Assembly: GCF_000315625.1 (NCBI RefSeq)
Contig: NW_005434620.1
Span: 200,088 to 264,087, forward strand
Origin: Guillardia theta CCMP2712
Taxonomy: Eukaryota; Cryptophyceae; Pyrenomonadales; Geminigeraceae
DNA length: 64,000 nt
Reading direction: 5' to 3'
Both the position numbers and the translations under genes were made by a program. How positions within the stretch are numbered: position 1 is the stretch's first letter; each line of letters starts with the position of its first letter. Shown piece after piece: positions 31,205 through 44,894 of this stretch. A model generated the notes under the pieces. That model was given only the letters and a program-made list of their open reading frames with translations, was not told the DNA's origin and did no database searches.

Positions 31205-31990
31205 CAAGGGACCCCTACTACCCCCACCCCTGGTGGATCCTGTCTATACCCCATGTTTGATCTAGGACCCCTGTCTGATGACCCCCACCCACAGATTTCC
31301 ATCTTCATCTCCGAACGGCAACCCAGACCATTTAAAAATACACCCCACCCACAGTGGAAATTGACCCCCCGGCCTGCACCGGTACCTTACAACGAGTAGA
31401 GGGCCACCCCCACCTAAATAAATACGCCACCCACCCTTTCCTCGACTACCCCCTACCATTTAGATTCTCGGTGTTGAACCAGAGCACAACTACCCACCCC
31501 TACTTTGAAAATAAGGGAGGGGCATCTGCTGAGATATGGACCGGTACCTTGAACGAGGGATCCTGGTATTCCCACCCCCTGCTTTACCTCAAAAAGTGGG
31601 TAGGGGTAGTCTCAATGCTGACTTCACCGTCATGAAAACCTCGTCGGATCAGATGCAACCACAGACTACCCCTACCCCATCTTTATATCATCAACCCCCT
31701 CCCCTACCCAACCGGTGGTGTCCTTCACTCTACTACCCCTATTCACGACTCAAGAGATTCTAGAAAACTCAGAGGACCCCACCTCCTAAAATACCACCAC
31801 GATGCTTCTCCTCTCATTCTTGACTACCCACCCTATTGTTGATCGAGGCATCCACCTCCGGACCCTGACCGATCCCTTCATAAAGCCGTAAGGCTACTAA
31901 AATCGATGGGGTGGGTTATCCCTCTTGCCACCCCACCATGCTCTCATGATTGCCTGTTGTTGAAAGGACCCTACCCCAGACCTGCCCTCC
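31205..31990. repeat. TACCCC-rich island (island F), the longest
   Basis: About 790 bases with CCCCTACTACCCCCACCCCT, ACCCACCCCTACTT, GGGTAGGGGTAG, CTACCCCTACCCC and CTACCCCTATTC motifs every 20-40 bases in both orientations. It lies between the divergent plastid-membrane-protein and LYR-motif genes. No coding potential. Confidence 0.65.
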
Positions 31991-31999
31991 ACTCAGTGA

Positions 32000-32470
32000 C
32001 TCGGAGTCCGGCCCGGTGACCGGCCGCACCCGTGACCTGGCACTGCCGCAGTGAGTGGTCCCAACTCAGTTACTGGCCGGGCGGGTTTCGTCGAAGTAGG
32101 CTTGCTGGTACGGTAGGCTTGGGCCAGTGCCGTCGAACTTCGGAAGTAGGCTTGGGCCCGGGCAGTGGCATCGGGCCGGCGGCCGCCCTTCCGGGGCGGC
32201 GGCGCCCGGCCGGGGCCCTTGGTTTAACGACTTGAAAGATCCGAAGATAGAGGTCCGAAGTCAAATTCGCAATTTATGTTGTACGTTTTGCTTTCTTCAG
32301 AAATCCCTTCGAGTGAACTCGGAAAGTTGACTCGATCTCCCGGCCGCGACCGCCGCCGGTATCGGAAGCCGCCGGGGCCTGTCACGGTAAGTTCACCTCA
32401 GGTAGTACGGTACGGTCACGGGGTCACAGTGGCCGGGCCGGGCCCGCCGGGAGTCCCGTTTTATGAGTCG
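32000..32470. repeat. GC-rich repeat block
   Basis: Contains two copies of GAAGTAGGCTTG, long GC runs (GGGCCGGCGGCCGCCCTTCC, GGGGCGGCGGCGCCCGGCC) and a second GC-rich part (32340-32460). CCAACTCAGT and GCCGCAGTG are shared with the repeat block at 54240-54310. It directly precedes the LYR-motif gene by about 100 bases. Confidence 0.55.
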
Positions 32471-32572
32471 GCTACGGGCAATGCCGGGCATGCTCCGATT
32501 AGCTAGCAAGGAGGACAAGGAAAGCAGCACCTGAAGCAGCACAGAAAGCAGCAGGTCAGAGAGCAGGTAGGG

Positions 32573-33432
32573 ATGGAGGTCGGGCGGAGGGAGGTGCTGC
32601 TCTTGTACCGGTCGCTGCTCAAGGCTGCCAAGCGCCTGACGGAAGAGAACCAGAGGAGGTTCGTGGCCGATAGAGCTAGAACTGACTTCAGGTGCGGTCA
32701 CCCCACCCCTGCCTCCTCTCCGTCCTTGGAGTGCTGCGAGTGCGGTAGAGCTGTGGCGAGAGGTGGATCTGGGAGGTGTACTTCATACTAGAGGTATCCT
32801 GGGGTGACGCAGGGAAAGGAAGAGGGATATGATGAGGATGATATGGTGTGCCGGCGGGAGGATGTGTGATGTTCCTCATGGCATGCGGATCCCTGGAGGA
32901 GTTTGCGCTTGGATGTGTGGAGGTTTTGTCGTGATTGCACTCATACGATGATAGCGAGCAATCAGTTGAGAAGGCTTCGAGATGCAACTTGAAGCTTTTT
33001 CAAAGCTGGACCTTCTGTCTTACAAGCATGCACTGAAAGCTTCTTGCTCAGGAAACACAAGACCCTGACCGACCCTGACGAGATATTGCTCGAGTATGGG
33101 GAGCAAGGTTGAGAAAGGCAATTCTTCTCTGACGCTCTCTTTCACGCGTGCAGGTATAGAATGGGGCTGACATATCTAGACACTGTAGAGATCCGCGTGA
33201 ATCACATGGAAGTGAGTGAGACTGCTCGTGTTCTTCTCCCTCGCCCCTCCTGCCTCGTGTTCCTCCTGCTATCTGCTTTGCCTGTGCATCCCCAACCAGG
33301 GTGATGACGAGGATACTTCATGATGTGGGACGTCCGCTGTACCGTCTCTGACCTGCTCGACCGCAGGCGGTGCTGTCGGCGTCGCCGGCGGTGATAGAAG
33401 GGGGTCACATCCCGAGCTCAGGCCAGCATTGA
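32573..33432 (+). CDS. LYR-motif protein (LYRM family)
   Basis: Three exons (32573-32691, 33154-33211, 33367-33432) give 80 residues. Exon 1 encodes REVLLLYRSLLKAAKRL, with the Leu-Tyr-Arg tripeptide at residues 11-13, then NQRRFVADRARTDFR with the family's downstream Phe. Exon 2 adds YRMGLTYLDTVEIRVNHME and exon 3 ends VIEGGHIPSSGQH. Splice signals are GTGCGG...GTGCAG and GTGAGT...CCGCAG, in phase. LYR proteins are small mitochondrial factors that assemble Fe-S clusters or respiratory complexes with acyl carrier protein. Which subfamily this is cannot be told. Mitochondrial location is inferred from the family. It is convergent with the gene ending at 33643. Confidence 0.8.
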
Positions 33433-33642
33433 TGGGTCATGGGCGGGAGGACTGACGATCATCAGCGACACAAGTCGAGCTCGTGTACATGTGTAGCTGT
33501 TGAGAATGAACCGATGACGTGATCGAGCCGGAATGTCTTCGACAACCTCGACCGCGAGGAAACAGCACGAGATTGCTGGTTGGATGCGTCATGGAGGATC
33601 TTTACTTCAACATGCTATGGTTACAGCAACCACTTGGCTGTC

Positions 33643-33909
33643 TTACAAGTGAACGTTCCAAGTCTGCGCGATGTTGGTGCCGAGCTCACCCTGCCGGCAG
33701 CATCAGAAGGATGTATGATAACAATAGAGATAAGGCGACACACAAACACAAGGACAGGTCACATCTCTTACGTTGTCGATGTCGGCGGAGTTGACGGCTT
33801 CAGCCTGCTTGTAGGAGAAACCTCCGAGGTGAAGCTTGAGGTTCTTGAGGGGATCGCGCTTGAACAACTCAGTGAACTGGACGAGAGTTAGCGAAGAGGA
33901 AATCAATGT
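33643..33909 (-). CDS. C-terminal exons of an unrecognised protein (partial)
   Basis: On the minus strand, an acceptor (TTGCAG at 33910 or GTCCAG at 33877) opens an exon reading FTELFKRDPLKNLKLHLGGF and SYKQAEAVNSADIDN. It closes at a strong donor, GTAAGAG (about 33768). A CCGGCAG acceptor then opens GELGTNIAQTWNVHL and a TAA at 33643-33645, all in phase. Upstream exons should lie toward 34000-34800, but none is convincing before the TACCCC island. A competing plus-strand frame over the same bases has no matching splice pattern. The family is unknown. Confidence 0.45.
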
Positions 33910-34234
33910 CTGCAATGACAAGCAAGACAAATCATCGCAAACATGATACGGTCCGGACAGGCAGAGGAGCCTATGAATACATGGAACAACAAACAAGCAA
34001 AGCTACGGGTCACATATGCACTTGATGTTTCATTCATCTCTACTACAATTACTACTGCAATATCAGCACAGCATCAGCACACATTTCAATCGAAGCATAT
34101 CGCTACAACATTCACTTGCACACTCGCCTCCATAAGTGATATCACGAGTGTTCTTGCCATTGAAACATCTTCTTATCCTCATAACTTTCTCCTCTTGCTG
34201 AAACATTCTCACCATTGCACAGGGGGAAAACTGA

Positions 34235-34790
34235 TGGCTCTTCAAGTACCCACCCCCCTCAACAAGGACATCGACTACACCCCCTCCCAAACTCTGAACC
34301 CAAGTTATACAGAACCGGAATTACCATGCGGGTGGGGTGGAGTCAAGAGGTAGGGTACTCTTTTACGAAGGGGTACTATCAGAGGGCTGAGGTCCGGTGG
34401 GAAAAGCCAAAGATTGGGGGAGGCAAGTGATAGAGAATTTAGAGGGGTGGGGGTGGTGGACATTTAAAACCAAACTACTGTTTTAAGATTTTGTGAGCGA
34501 TATTTATATTATTGGCAGATACCAAAGATTTATGATCCGCATTGTATTATTTGTTTTTGTTCTGATATATTTTTAAAATAGTAGCTATTCTAAAATTTAC
34601 ATCAAAGAGGCTCTTTCCAGTAATTTTTATAACACTATGATTGAACCAAACTGCTGTTACTCTCGTTTTAAAAACTAACATAATTGTTTTTTAATACAAA
34701 ATTTTTCTCTTAAAACGAATATTGATAAGCATATACATTCAAAATATCTTTTTAAAAATCGCTCTAAAACGTTTTGGCCTCGCCGCCGCC
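34235..34790. repeat. TACCCC/GGGGTA island with AT-rich partner (island G)
   Basis: 34235-34470 carries GTACCCACCCCCC, GTAGGGTACTC, AGGGGTACTATC and GGGGTGGGGGTGG motifs. 34470-34785 is strongly AT-rich (AAAATAGTAGCTATTCTAAA and similar). It ends only about 15 bases before the ATP synthase gamma start codon, so its AT-rich part must contain that gene's promoter and 5' leader. Confidence 0.6.
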
Positions 34791-34801
34791 GCGTGCCCAC
34801 T

Positions 34802-36659
<1,858 letters not shown>

Positions 36660-36800
36660 TCGATGCGCCTGGAGCGAGAGGCACGGAGGATGAAAGGGAA
36701 GAGAATCTTAGCATGTGGAGGAGATAAAAGTAGAAGCACTTTCCACTTTAGCCAGGACTGCATGAGAAGTTCTTGTGTACTTAAGAGATAATTTTTCAGT

Positions 36801-39457
36801 TCACATGGTAGATTCAGGTTCGATTCTTCTGCCGCGGTTAATTTGTCCCCACCCAATGAGACGCCAATGCCTGCCACGGCTCAAGTCAGCAACAGGGTCA
36901 AACTCCGCGTGCACCGCCTCCCCCAACATCACTTGTTCCATCCCTCATCCACTCTGACAGCATCCCCATCCTCTCCTCCTCCTCCTCACTCACTTGTCAA
37001 CACGGCGAGACAAGGCGATCTTCTCGCCCACCTGCCATGCTCACGTCACATCTGGAAGCAGGTCATGTCAAGACAGACCTGCGTGCAAACCGGGACAGTC
37101 AATTCGATCTTGGCCAAGTCAGCCTTGACGGCCCTAACGTTTCCTCCAGTTGAGGTCGATCCGACGTTCACCTACACTTTCCGTGAGCACCTCCTCCACA
37201 CACTCGCTCATTTTCCCCTCCCAACCTCCAACATATTGTCACCACTATCTCCTCCTCCTCCTTTGATAGTTGCCCAGTCTCAGCATCATCGTGATAATCT
37301 GCCTCCTTTCTCCAGCGTCCCGCACTCCCTCCCTCTCCCTCCCTGCCTCCTCACCATCAAAATTTCTCCCTTAGTGAGCTTCTCAACTTTTCCAGCCTTC
37401 TTGTCTCCTTCCGTCTTCACGCCTGGTAGAGTTGTCAGCCTTCTCACGCAATCCACAGCTGCAGCCGACCGAGCAAGCGACGGAGAAGGAAGTAGTTGAT
37501 CTCCAGGTCCGAGAAGATTTCAGGAAGCTTCCCCTTCTCGCCCAGAACCTGTGGACCATCTTTGAGTTCCAGCTATGTCAGCAACTTGACCTACTTGTCC
37601 GACAAGACGGTCAGCTCGAGACAGCGTCGGGTCGATCTTCGTGCCGACGCCGATGAGGCCGCCAGGTACAGCAAATTCGAGCTCGTTGTGCTCGGCAAAC
37701 AGCGAAACGATGCGACTGAGGATAGGACGGCAGGTGACCTGACGGTTGAAACAGTGAGGAAGCAAAGACCAAGAGACGGCAGGCGAGCAAGAGAGAAGGG
37801 CAAGGAGAGGCTTCACACCTTTCCCTCCTGATCCTTCTTGACAATTCCTGGTCTGATCTCGATCTCCGCATGCTTCTTCAAGACACCACAGAGGATAGAA
37901 CCTCCGGCCACTCCTCCTTTCAGGTCCTCCACCTCTTCTCTGTGAGCGATCGAGTCAAGCAGGAGAAGCCGAGAGGAGGAGGTCTGGCCTTACCCGGGCT
38001 TGTTGACGTCAAAGGAACGAATAATGATCATGCGAGGGTCGCTCGTGAAATCGCGGCTGGGGATGGGGATGCACTTGGCCATGTACTCGGCGACCTGCGG
38101 GAGGAGAAGGTGAGAGGCAGCAGGGACGAGCAGGGGGCAACTTACAACGTCGATGTTGTAGCGAAGCTGAGCAGAGATGGGGATGATGGGAGACTTCTCG
38201 GCGACAGTGCCCTCGATGAAAGCCTTGATGTCATCGTACTGCAAGCAAGGGCTTGTCATGTCCGGGGTCGAGCCAAGTTGAGGCGAACCTGCTGGAGGGC
38301 CGCGCTCTCTTTGACAAGATCGATTTTGTTCTGAAGGATGATGATGTTCTGCAGTTTCATGATTTCCACAGCAGCAAGATGCTCTGCAGTCTGCAGGCAG
38401 GCAGTCAGGCTCGGGAATAAGCGAAGGGAAGTAAATCGCAAGGAGGATCAGGTTCAGAGAGGATCGATCGCTACCTGGGGCTGAGGACAAGATTCATTGC
38501 CAGCGATGAGCAAGAGCGCAGCATCCATAACGGCAGCACCTGGACCCGCAAGTCAGACGACGAGGCTGTCGAGCGAGAGTTGATTGGAGGGGAGGAAGAA
38601 GAGGAGATGGCAAGGACTTAGTGTTACCGTTAAGCATCGTAGCCATAAGAATGTCGTGCCCGGGACAATCAACGAACGAAACATGGCGAAGCAGCTCCCA
38701 CTCCCCCTCAGACGCCTGTGACAACACCAAATGAGCCACTGGCAGATCCTATTCTATCTTCACTCACAGATTTGTCCAAAGATCCTGGACCAGTCTTGAC
38801 TTCGTACTTGCACTTAGTGTCACCTGGCCTACAAGAACCGAGTTACAACGGGAACACAAAGCATGTGCTGTAAGAATGGCATCATCCACTGTGCTTACTT
38901 TCCAAGGGGCAGAATCACGCGCTTCTTATCGTCAAGGAAGGAAGAAGAGCCGAACGCCCTGTAGTGGCCCTGTAAATCCTGTCAGATGGCCCTGCATGCT
39001 CAAGGGACGACAGGAATACAGGTTTCTCGTCAGGGGGATTGATGCGCTTGTAGATCTTCGCGTTGGCATAACCCAACTTGATGGTGATGTTACGCTCGAG
39101 CTCGTTCTTGAAACGAACGGTCTGATACGTTGATGATCAGTCAAATTACTCTCGATCCTCCTCTGAGCACAGTAAATCCTCACCATCACGCCGGACAAAG
39201 CCTTGACAACCGTTGACTTTCCGTGAGCAACGTGACCGATGGTTCCCACATTGATCGTTGCTTGACGGCTGTGACAGTGTCAAGTCAATCAATCAACTCC
39301 ACAGCTTGAGCTGACCTGATGACTTCGGGGGTGAGAGGACTCAGCTCTTCTATCTTGAGCTTGCTCAAATCCTGAGGGAGAAGACCTCTGCACGCGATGA
39401 ATTCAGTGCTTGCCAGGGTTATCGCAACAGAGACATCACCCAGTGATCTCCTCCTGT

Positions 39458-39489
<32 letters not shown>

Positions 39490-39545
39490 AACTTCAGGCT
39501 CCTTTTCAGCTTCTGCGCTTTCGACTTCTTTCTCCACGTCAGCCT
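36801..39545 (-). CDS. EIF2S3: Translation initiation factor eIF2 gamma subunit
   Basis: This GTPase delivers initiator Met-tRNA to the 40S subunit. Motifs in order: [34 protein letters not shown] (G1), [37 protein letters not shown] (G3), [12 protein letters not shown] (G4), [13 protein letters not shown] (G5), [51 protein letters not shown] and [20 protein letters not shown]. The C-terminus has [29 protein letters not shown] and [18 protein letters not shown] is at 36801-36803. There are about ten introns. A 58-base intron (GTATTC to TTACAG) inside the zinc-knuckle region joins DEKP to GHYRAFGSS. An acidic Glu-rich N-terminus lies at 39545-39420; the initiator exon upstream was not found. 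Confidence 0.95.
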
Positions 39546-40409
39546 ATCAAGCGATGTCAGGGTGAGCCAAAGATGCCAGGCAAACGTGCAATAAACCAGA
39601 TATCAATCTCAAAACACAAGAACGACCGAATTTGATTCATATGCAACCCCACCTCATTCGTGGTGCTCTGTTGCCATTTCAATCTATCTAGATTCTTGAT
39701 CCTGTACCCTGAACCTAGCTTGAACGTGCGTGCTGCGCGCGGATCGTATCTCTATCATCTTTCTTTAAAGCTGATTGGGTATAGATCTTGATGCCTTACA
39801 CTTGTTGGGTCGAAGGCAGCACATCTACTGTGCTCCTATCTCTCCTCCTTGCCTCAAAGAAACTGCGCTCAGCCACGTGATCCTAAGAGCATGTTCCGGT
39901 TCCATTTCAACCCTCGATATCTCCTTCTCTATTATCATCGCGAGAACTTTCAGAATCTTACTATTCATTAAACCCTTGTATCTCCTCTCAGATCTGCCAA
40001 TCACTTCCTATGCGAGCAATGTTTATCCGGATCTCAGCCTCAATCTCGATGTCTCTTCGTCTCTTCACCTCCCTCCCTCACGGCATCCCTCCCTGACCTC
40101 CTTCCTTCCCACATCTGAACATGTCAGCCTCCTCAACGCATTCCGTGCCTGTTGCAGCTGTCCTTCCCCCATTCTTCCTTGTGAACTTCTGAACAAGTAC
40201 CTGCACCTCTACTTTCTGTTCCCGCTCGGAGTTCGCTGCTGCGCTCCCTGCTCGCCTCCTCCATCACATCACATCATCTGCACTCAGCCTCCATCGTAGC
40301 CTGTACTCTCACCGCAGCTGCCTCCTCCCTCCCTCCTCCCTCCCTTCGCTCCTCTGCACTTCCCACCCATTTCACTTACCATTGCGAACCGCACGAGGAA
40401 CCCACGTCA
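39546..40409. other. Intergenic, no gene identified
   Basis: 5' flank of eIF2 gamma. The first coding exon must lie within about the first 200 bases of this stretch. The rest (39780-40400) is C/T-rich with one long plus-strand frame (from 39775) that lacks family features or splice support, so it is not called. Confidence 0.5.
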
Positions 40410-41400
40410 ACCAAACCCTCTACCCCTACCCTAATACCGATAACCCCCACCCCCAAGTGGGATGTCCTGAAGCACTACCCTGACTTATATAGGGGTATAA
40501 CAATAGTAAACCACCCCTCTTTGTACCCCACCCATGTCCTTCTCTGCACCACCGTACCCATTCTTTACCTTGTAACACATTGTCCACCCCCGATATTCTA
40601 GGGAAAAACCACCCTAGTGTAACATTACCCCTACGAAACTTCAAGTACCCCTCAAATATTCATATTCTTTTCCTTATGTGCACCCGTACTTTCCCGTTGA
40701 TGTGATAACCCACCCCTGGCATTGCTACTGGACACTTTGTTACCCCATACTTCCCCATTTTTTTTGGGAATTCTCGGGGTAGGTATGAGCACCTACCTTT
40801 TACTCAATAACAAGTGGGGTAGTCAGCCAAACAAGTGAAGTACCCACATATTGCCTGTATTTGGAAGGGGTACATTCGGGAGAATTAAATACTACCCGTA
40901 CTTTTTTCAATGAAAAGGGGTGGAATTACCCCACGGGGTTGTACCGACCCCCCTGTAGGATATGTTTTTTATTTGAAGTACCCGTACTCCAGGAACGAAG
41001 AAGATCACCCGTCTATTTGAGTGCGGATATACCCCTCCATCCAGGCTCAACAAGGCAGAGGGCTTTTCCGTACCGCTGAACCAAACTAAAATAGTACATT
41101 TAAAAATGGACCCCACCTAGATAATAATCAATGAAATCTCTCTCATCACAAGGGGTATATCCTCTGCTCCGGAAATAGCTCACAGCTTATAAAACATTGA
41201 TTGTGAGAATTGATACAAAAATAAAACTATGTTGAAGTATTCTTTGTATAACAGATAATTTAAACTTTCATGAACAATCAAAAACCAGGGTGGATTTAAT
41301 AACTACTTTTCAATAATTTTGTACCAGTCAGAGGAAGTGTGTACAGTATTTTGTAATATAATAAAAGTAGTATTGTTGTCTTGTACCGAGAGGGATCATC
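40410..41400. repeat. TACCCC-rich island with AT-rich partner (island H)
   Basis: 40410-41120 repeats CTACCCCTACCC, GTACCCCACCC, TTACCCCTACG, GTACCCCTC, GGGGTAGGTATG, GGGGTACATTCG and GTACCCGTACTC roughly every 25-35 bases in both orientations. 41150-41400 is AT-rich with GTACCAGT, GTACAGTATTTTG and TTGTACCGAG. It sits between eIF2 gamma (5' end, minus) and the small plus-strand gene. Confidence 0.65.
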
Positions 41401-41472
41401 CCGTACTGTGCCCGATTTAGAGAATTCTCCCCTTATAGCCTCGACCCCCACCTCTCCCGTCCAACACAGCAG

Positions 41473-41803
41473 GTGATGCACATCTCCGATCATGAAGCTG
41501 AAATGCGAGGCTTCTTACTGCGACCCTATGCTCCCTCTCCCTTCCTGATTAAACATAACTGTCTTCTCGTCCCTCTGTTCTGTCTCCTGTTTATGTACCC
41601 TGTTGTCTGTTCTTCTTGCTCTTCATATACGATTGCGCAAATTGTCGTTGGAGGTTGAACATGTATTGACTGTTCTTGCAGCAGCAATGTTTCAGTCCCT
41701 CTGGATGTGGCGTCAGGAGTACCAGCACCATGAGCAGCTCCCCCTTGCCTTCAACGGCACCTGGCCCTCATGGAACTCTGACCTCGACAACCGCCCCTGG
41801 TAA
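41473..41803 (+). CDS. Possible small gene, function unknown
   Basis: A TTGCAG acceptor near 41682 opens a frame MFQSLWMWRQEYQHHEQLPL followed by AFNGTWPSWNSDLDNRPW, ending at TAA 41803. It is Trp-rich, looks like genuine protein and has no low complexity. A first exon within 41473-41660 is likely (for example MRGFLLRPYAPSPFLIKHN), but the donor is not certain. The composition and size would fit a small mitochondrial complex subunit, but I cannot name one. It is convergent with the C2-like/coiled-coil gene, 119 bases away. Confidence 0.4.
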
Positions 41804-41922
41804 ACACCGAAGGTCAAGAGGCCGTAGATGTCGACGAAAGTAGACTGAGACGGTCTGATGTGGAATATTATTTATCATCCCAATAAACTTTTTTGACTTC
41901 AAGATTGGTTTATGCTCATATT

Positions 41923-44748
41923 CTATGCGGTTTTCTGTGCGATCTGTTCTTCTATAACCTGGAGTAGCTCCATGCACCTGGCGACAAGCGGGTCCTCAGT
42001 CGTGAGATCGACTCTCTTAGCCTGCATGAGAAGGTCTTGAACAGCGGTGAGGGTGAACATAATGTTGTCATGCTCCTTGGTGACCAGCACCATCATCTTG
42101 GATCGAACCTTCTCCTGCGCCTGCATCTTTTCTCTGACTTCGGCCAGTCGCTGAACGATTTCATGAGCAAGCTCGTACTCCTGCAGACGGAACCGAAAGA
42201 TCTCCTGCTCCCCTCTCTCACTGACGAAGCAGCAGACAGCACGTACCTCGTGGGCTTGTTCGAGAGCCTCCAGCGTGTCTTCCTCCAGCGCATCTGCCGT
42301 GATATAAGGTGCAGCCGATGATGAAGAAGAGGACAGGAGGAAGAGGAGGAGGAGTTCAGAAAGCTGACCTCGCATCCTCTTGAAGACTTGCTGAAGGTTC
42401 GCGTTGAATTCTCTGTTGTGGATGAGCAACAGGGCAAGAGGGAGGGACTAGGTCACTTGACTCTGTGGATGTCCCACTTGGAGATCCAGGGAGGGAGTTC
42501 CGCCATGCTTTCCTCCTGCAACTTCTTGCGCTCCTGCTCTCGTGGCGTCAGGCAGGCAGGCAGCAGCCATCCAACCTTGCGAGCTTTAGCCGCCAGCAGA
42601 AGCGGATCGAAGTCTAGCTTGTCGAAATCAACTGAAGTGAATATGTCTCACCCTCCTCCTCCTCCTCCTCCTCTCCCCCTTCTCTCTCGCACTCGCACCT
42701 TTGAGGTTCACTGCGATGCTGGAAGCTCCCCCCCCTCTCCGAGTGAGCTGGTGCCAACCTTGAAGGGAAGGCTGCTTCTCGAGCTTCCTGACCTGACAGA
42801 CCGACAAGCGTCATCAGCTTGCTTCCTGTCCAGCTAGCGTCCACCGGCAGCTGGACCATCCCGACGGGCTTGTAGAAGCCCTCGAGATCCATGACCATGA
42901 CCTGCCGCCACGTCATCAGCTGAAACATGACAAGCTCTCTGCCGTCACCTCCAGCTCGATAATGGACTCGACGCCTCGCACGTTGAACTTGAAGCTGCTC
43001 TCCCACTGCTCGTGTCAGCCTGGACATGCCAACAGCAGCGTCACCCGCGGCTTCAGCGTGCGAGCAACGACGTCGCGCGTGTACTGATTGGGGGTCTTGT
43101 CCTCGAAGTCCTGGACGCGAGAACCAGGTCAGAGCATGCGAGGCGGCGGGGGAAGGAGCACAGGTTTGCTCGTTTGAATGGTCGGGAAGACTCGGATATG
43201 GACGAACGAATCTGCGCCTGAAGCAGGAGGAGATGTCAGACAGAGACAGGAAGGGGGAGGAGGCTGACCGTGATGGTCGTCGACCTTGTTGATCCCCCGA
43301 GCTTCGACCACTAGCAACTGAAGAACGTCAGAGGTCATGCAGGCAGGAGGAGAAAGTCACATCAACAGTGCCGTAGGTCTCAACGCCCCCAGCCCCGCTG
43401 ATCTCCTTGTTCCTGTCATCTATCATCTTGCTCTTGGCCGAGATCGCCGAGGATCGTAGCAGCCCGACGGTATTGTCCAGCTCCTGAGGAGGAGACGTCA
43501 GTCACAGCCTCTTGCTCCTCCTCATACGCAGTCACCTGATTCTCTTTGGTCAGAGCCGACCACATCTCCGAGCTCCTCGGGTCCAAGTTGAGCCTCACGC
43601 GGTTCCCCTCCCTCGCGTTGCTCGTTGACTTGGCGTCTCCTCTCGACTTGCTTGAGTCCGCTTGCGCTCCTTCTCCCGCAGCTGCCTCCTCTAGGTCCAG
43701 CTCCTGCGTCCTCACGTGAGGCAACGGAGAGGTTCCTACCGAGCCACCTCTTCGATATCCGCTGCAGCCTCGTCATCCGGCAGCTCCTGGGGAGCTGCTG
43801 GGCTCTGAAAGATCTCCTTATCCAGCTCCACAGCGTCTGTCGCCTGTAAGACGGTCAGAGGCGTCAAGGAGGGTCATCGGCCACCGGCTTCCTCGACCCC
43901 TTGGAAGAGACTCGCTTGAACTTGTCCTCCTCCCCCTCCTCCCCCTCCCCCCCTGTGGTTCGATCAGCAAGATCGTTGAATCGACTGCTCGCACCTGCTG
44001 ATGGCGCTTGCTCGGTCTGATAGTAGGGGAGCACCTGAGGGGAGGGGGCGCGGTCGGGGCCTCTCCTCCTCTCCCTCAGCTTCCTCCACTCAGCGGCTGC
44101 TCGGCTTGGCTTCGGCAACCTGACGAGCATCCAAGTCAGACAACGGGCAACATGCGCGGATACTGACATGCGGCGAGAGGAGACGGACAGGCGCTGGAGC
44201 TCCTGCTCCTCCTCCTTGAGCGAGGGGGCTGGGGTGCTGGCAACGCTGTCGAGCTTGTGACTGGACATCCTCTTGACCGCAGGCTTCGGCGCCTCCTCTG
44301 CCTTGCTCGCTGTTGGCGTCTGACTTGGCGCCTCGTCGATCTTGTCGGTCAGGACGTCTGCGAGCTGCTCGCGGGTGGTGGCGGACCAGTTCACGTCACC
44401 GTTGAGGATGTCTCGGATGTCGTCAGGGCAGATCTCAAGGAAGTCGCTCGTCCACACGAGGAAGATCACTTGCTTCTTCAGGTTGTTAACCTCCGACCGC
44501 ACGAACCTGAACGCCTCCCACTTGGGGATGCGAACGGACGACACGTCGATGATGTACAACATGACGCTCGCGTCCTCCGACGTCTCCTTCAGCTCCTCGA
44601 GGTCTGAGGCAAGGACGGGGAGAACCTCCTTCCCCTGCAGGATCGTCTGAACCTCCTGCACCAGCCCCCCCTCCTTGAGCTCGCGCTCCTCGGCGAAGAT
44701 GCAGAGCTTCTTCAGCGTCTGCTTCTTCCTGCGAAAGAACCTGAACAT
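41923..44748 (-). CDS. Large multi-exon protein with C2-like region and C-terminal coiled coil
   Basis: The first exon (44748 to about 44165) begins MFRFFRRKKQTLKKLCIFAE and contains a compact alpha/beta region (ASVMLYIIDVSSVRIPKWEA, KKQVIFLVWTSDFLEIC). A Ser/Glu/Lys-rich linker follows. Later exons give RLNLDPRSSEMWSALTKENQ, then beta-strand-like pieces (LLVVEARGINKVDDHHG, FVHIRVFPTIQTSKP, FNVRGVESIIELEVTAESL, MVMDLEGFYKPVGMVQLPVD) typical of C2-like beta sandwiches. Next come FDPLLLAAKARKVGWLLPAC, MAELPPWISKWDIHRVK and a C-terminal helical region (QEYELAHEIVQRLAEVREKM, TEDPLVARCMELLQVIEEQI), TAA near 41923. No catalytic motif was seen. Membrane-associated scaffold is the best guess; exon joins were not all fixed. 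Confidence 0.55.
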
Positions 44749-44894
44749 GGCGCTCCTGCTTCAGCTTGCAGCCCCGAGGAGCGAGTTTGCTGCCATCCTC
44801 TTCCTCACATCGCTGCTGGTAGCAACAGGATTGCTGCGAACACCATGTGGACAGTGAATATGGAGGAGGGAGAGGGAGGGAGAGGGAAGAAGAG

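Noticed and set aside
33580-33891. Plus-strand frame with protein-like tail (YVVDVGGVDGFSLLVG)
   Set aside because: The minus strand has a strong donor, two acceptors and a stop in phase over the same interval, which the plus frame lacks.
36800-36845. tRNA-like B-box (AGGTTCGATTC) suggesting a tRNA gene
   Set aside because: The bases encode the C-terminus of eIF2 gamma in frame on the minus strand, and no cloverleaf can be drawn around them.
36843-37499. Long plus-strand frame of over 200 residues
   Set aside because: It lies opposite the eIF2 gamma C-terminal exons, which match the family; the plus frame is Pro/Ser-rich noise.
39775-40299. 174-residue plus-strand frame 5' of eIF2 gamma
   Set aside because: Composition is biased by C/T-rich DNA, there is no domain and the region behaves as intergenic.
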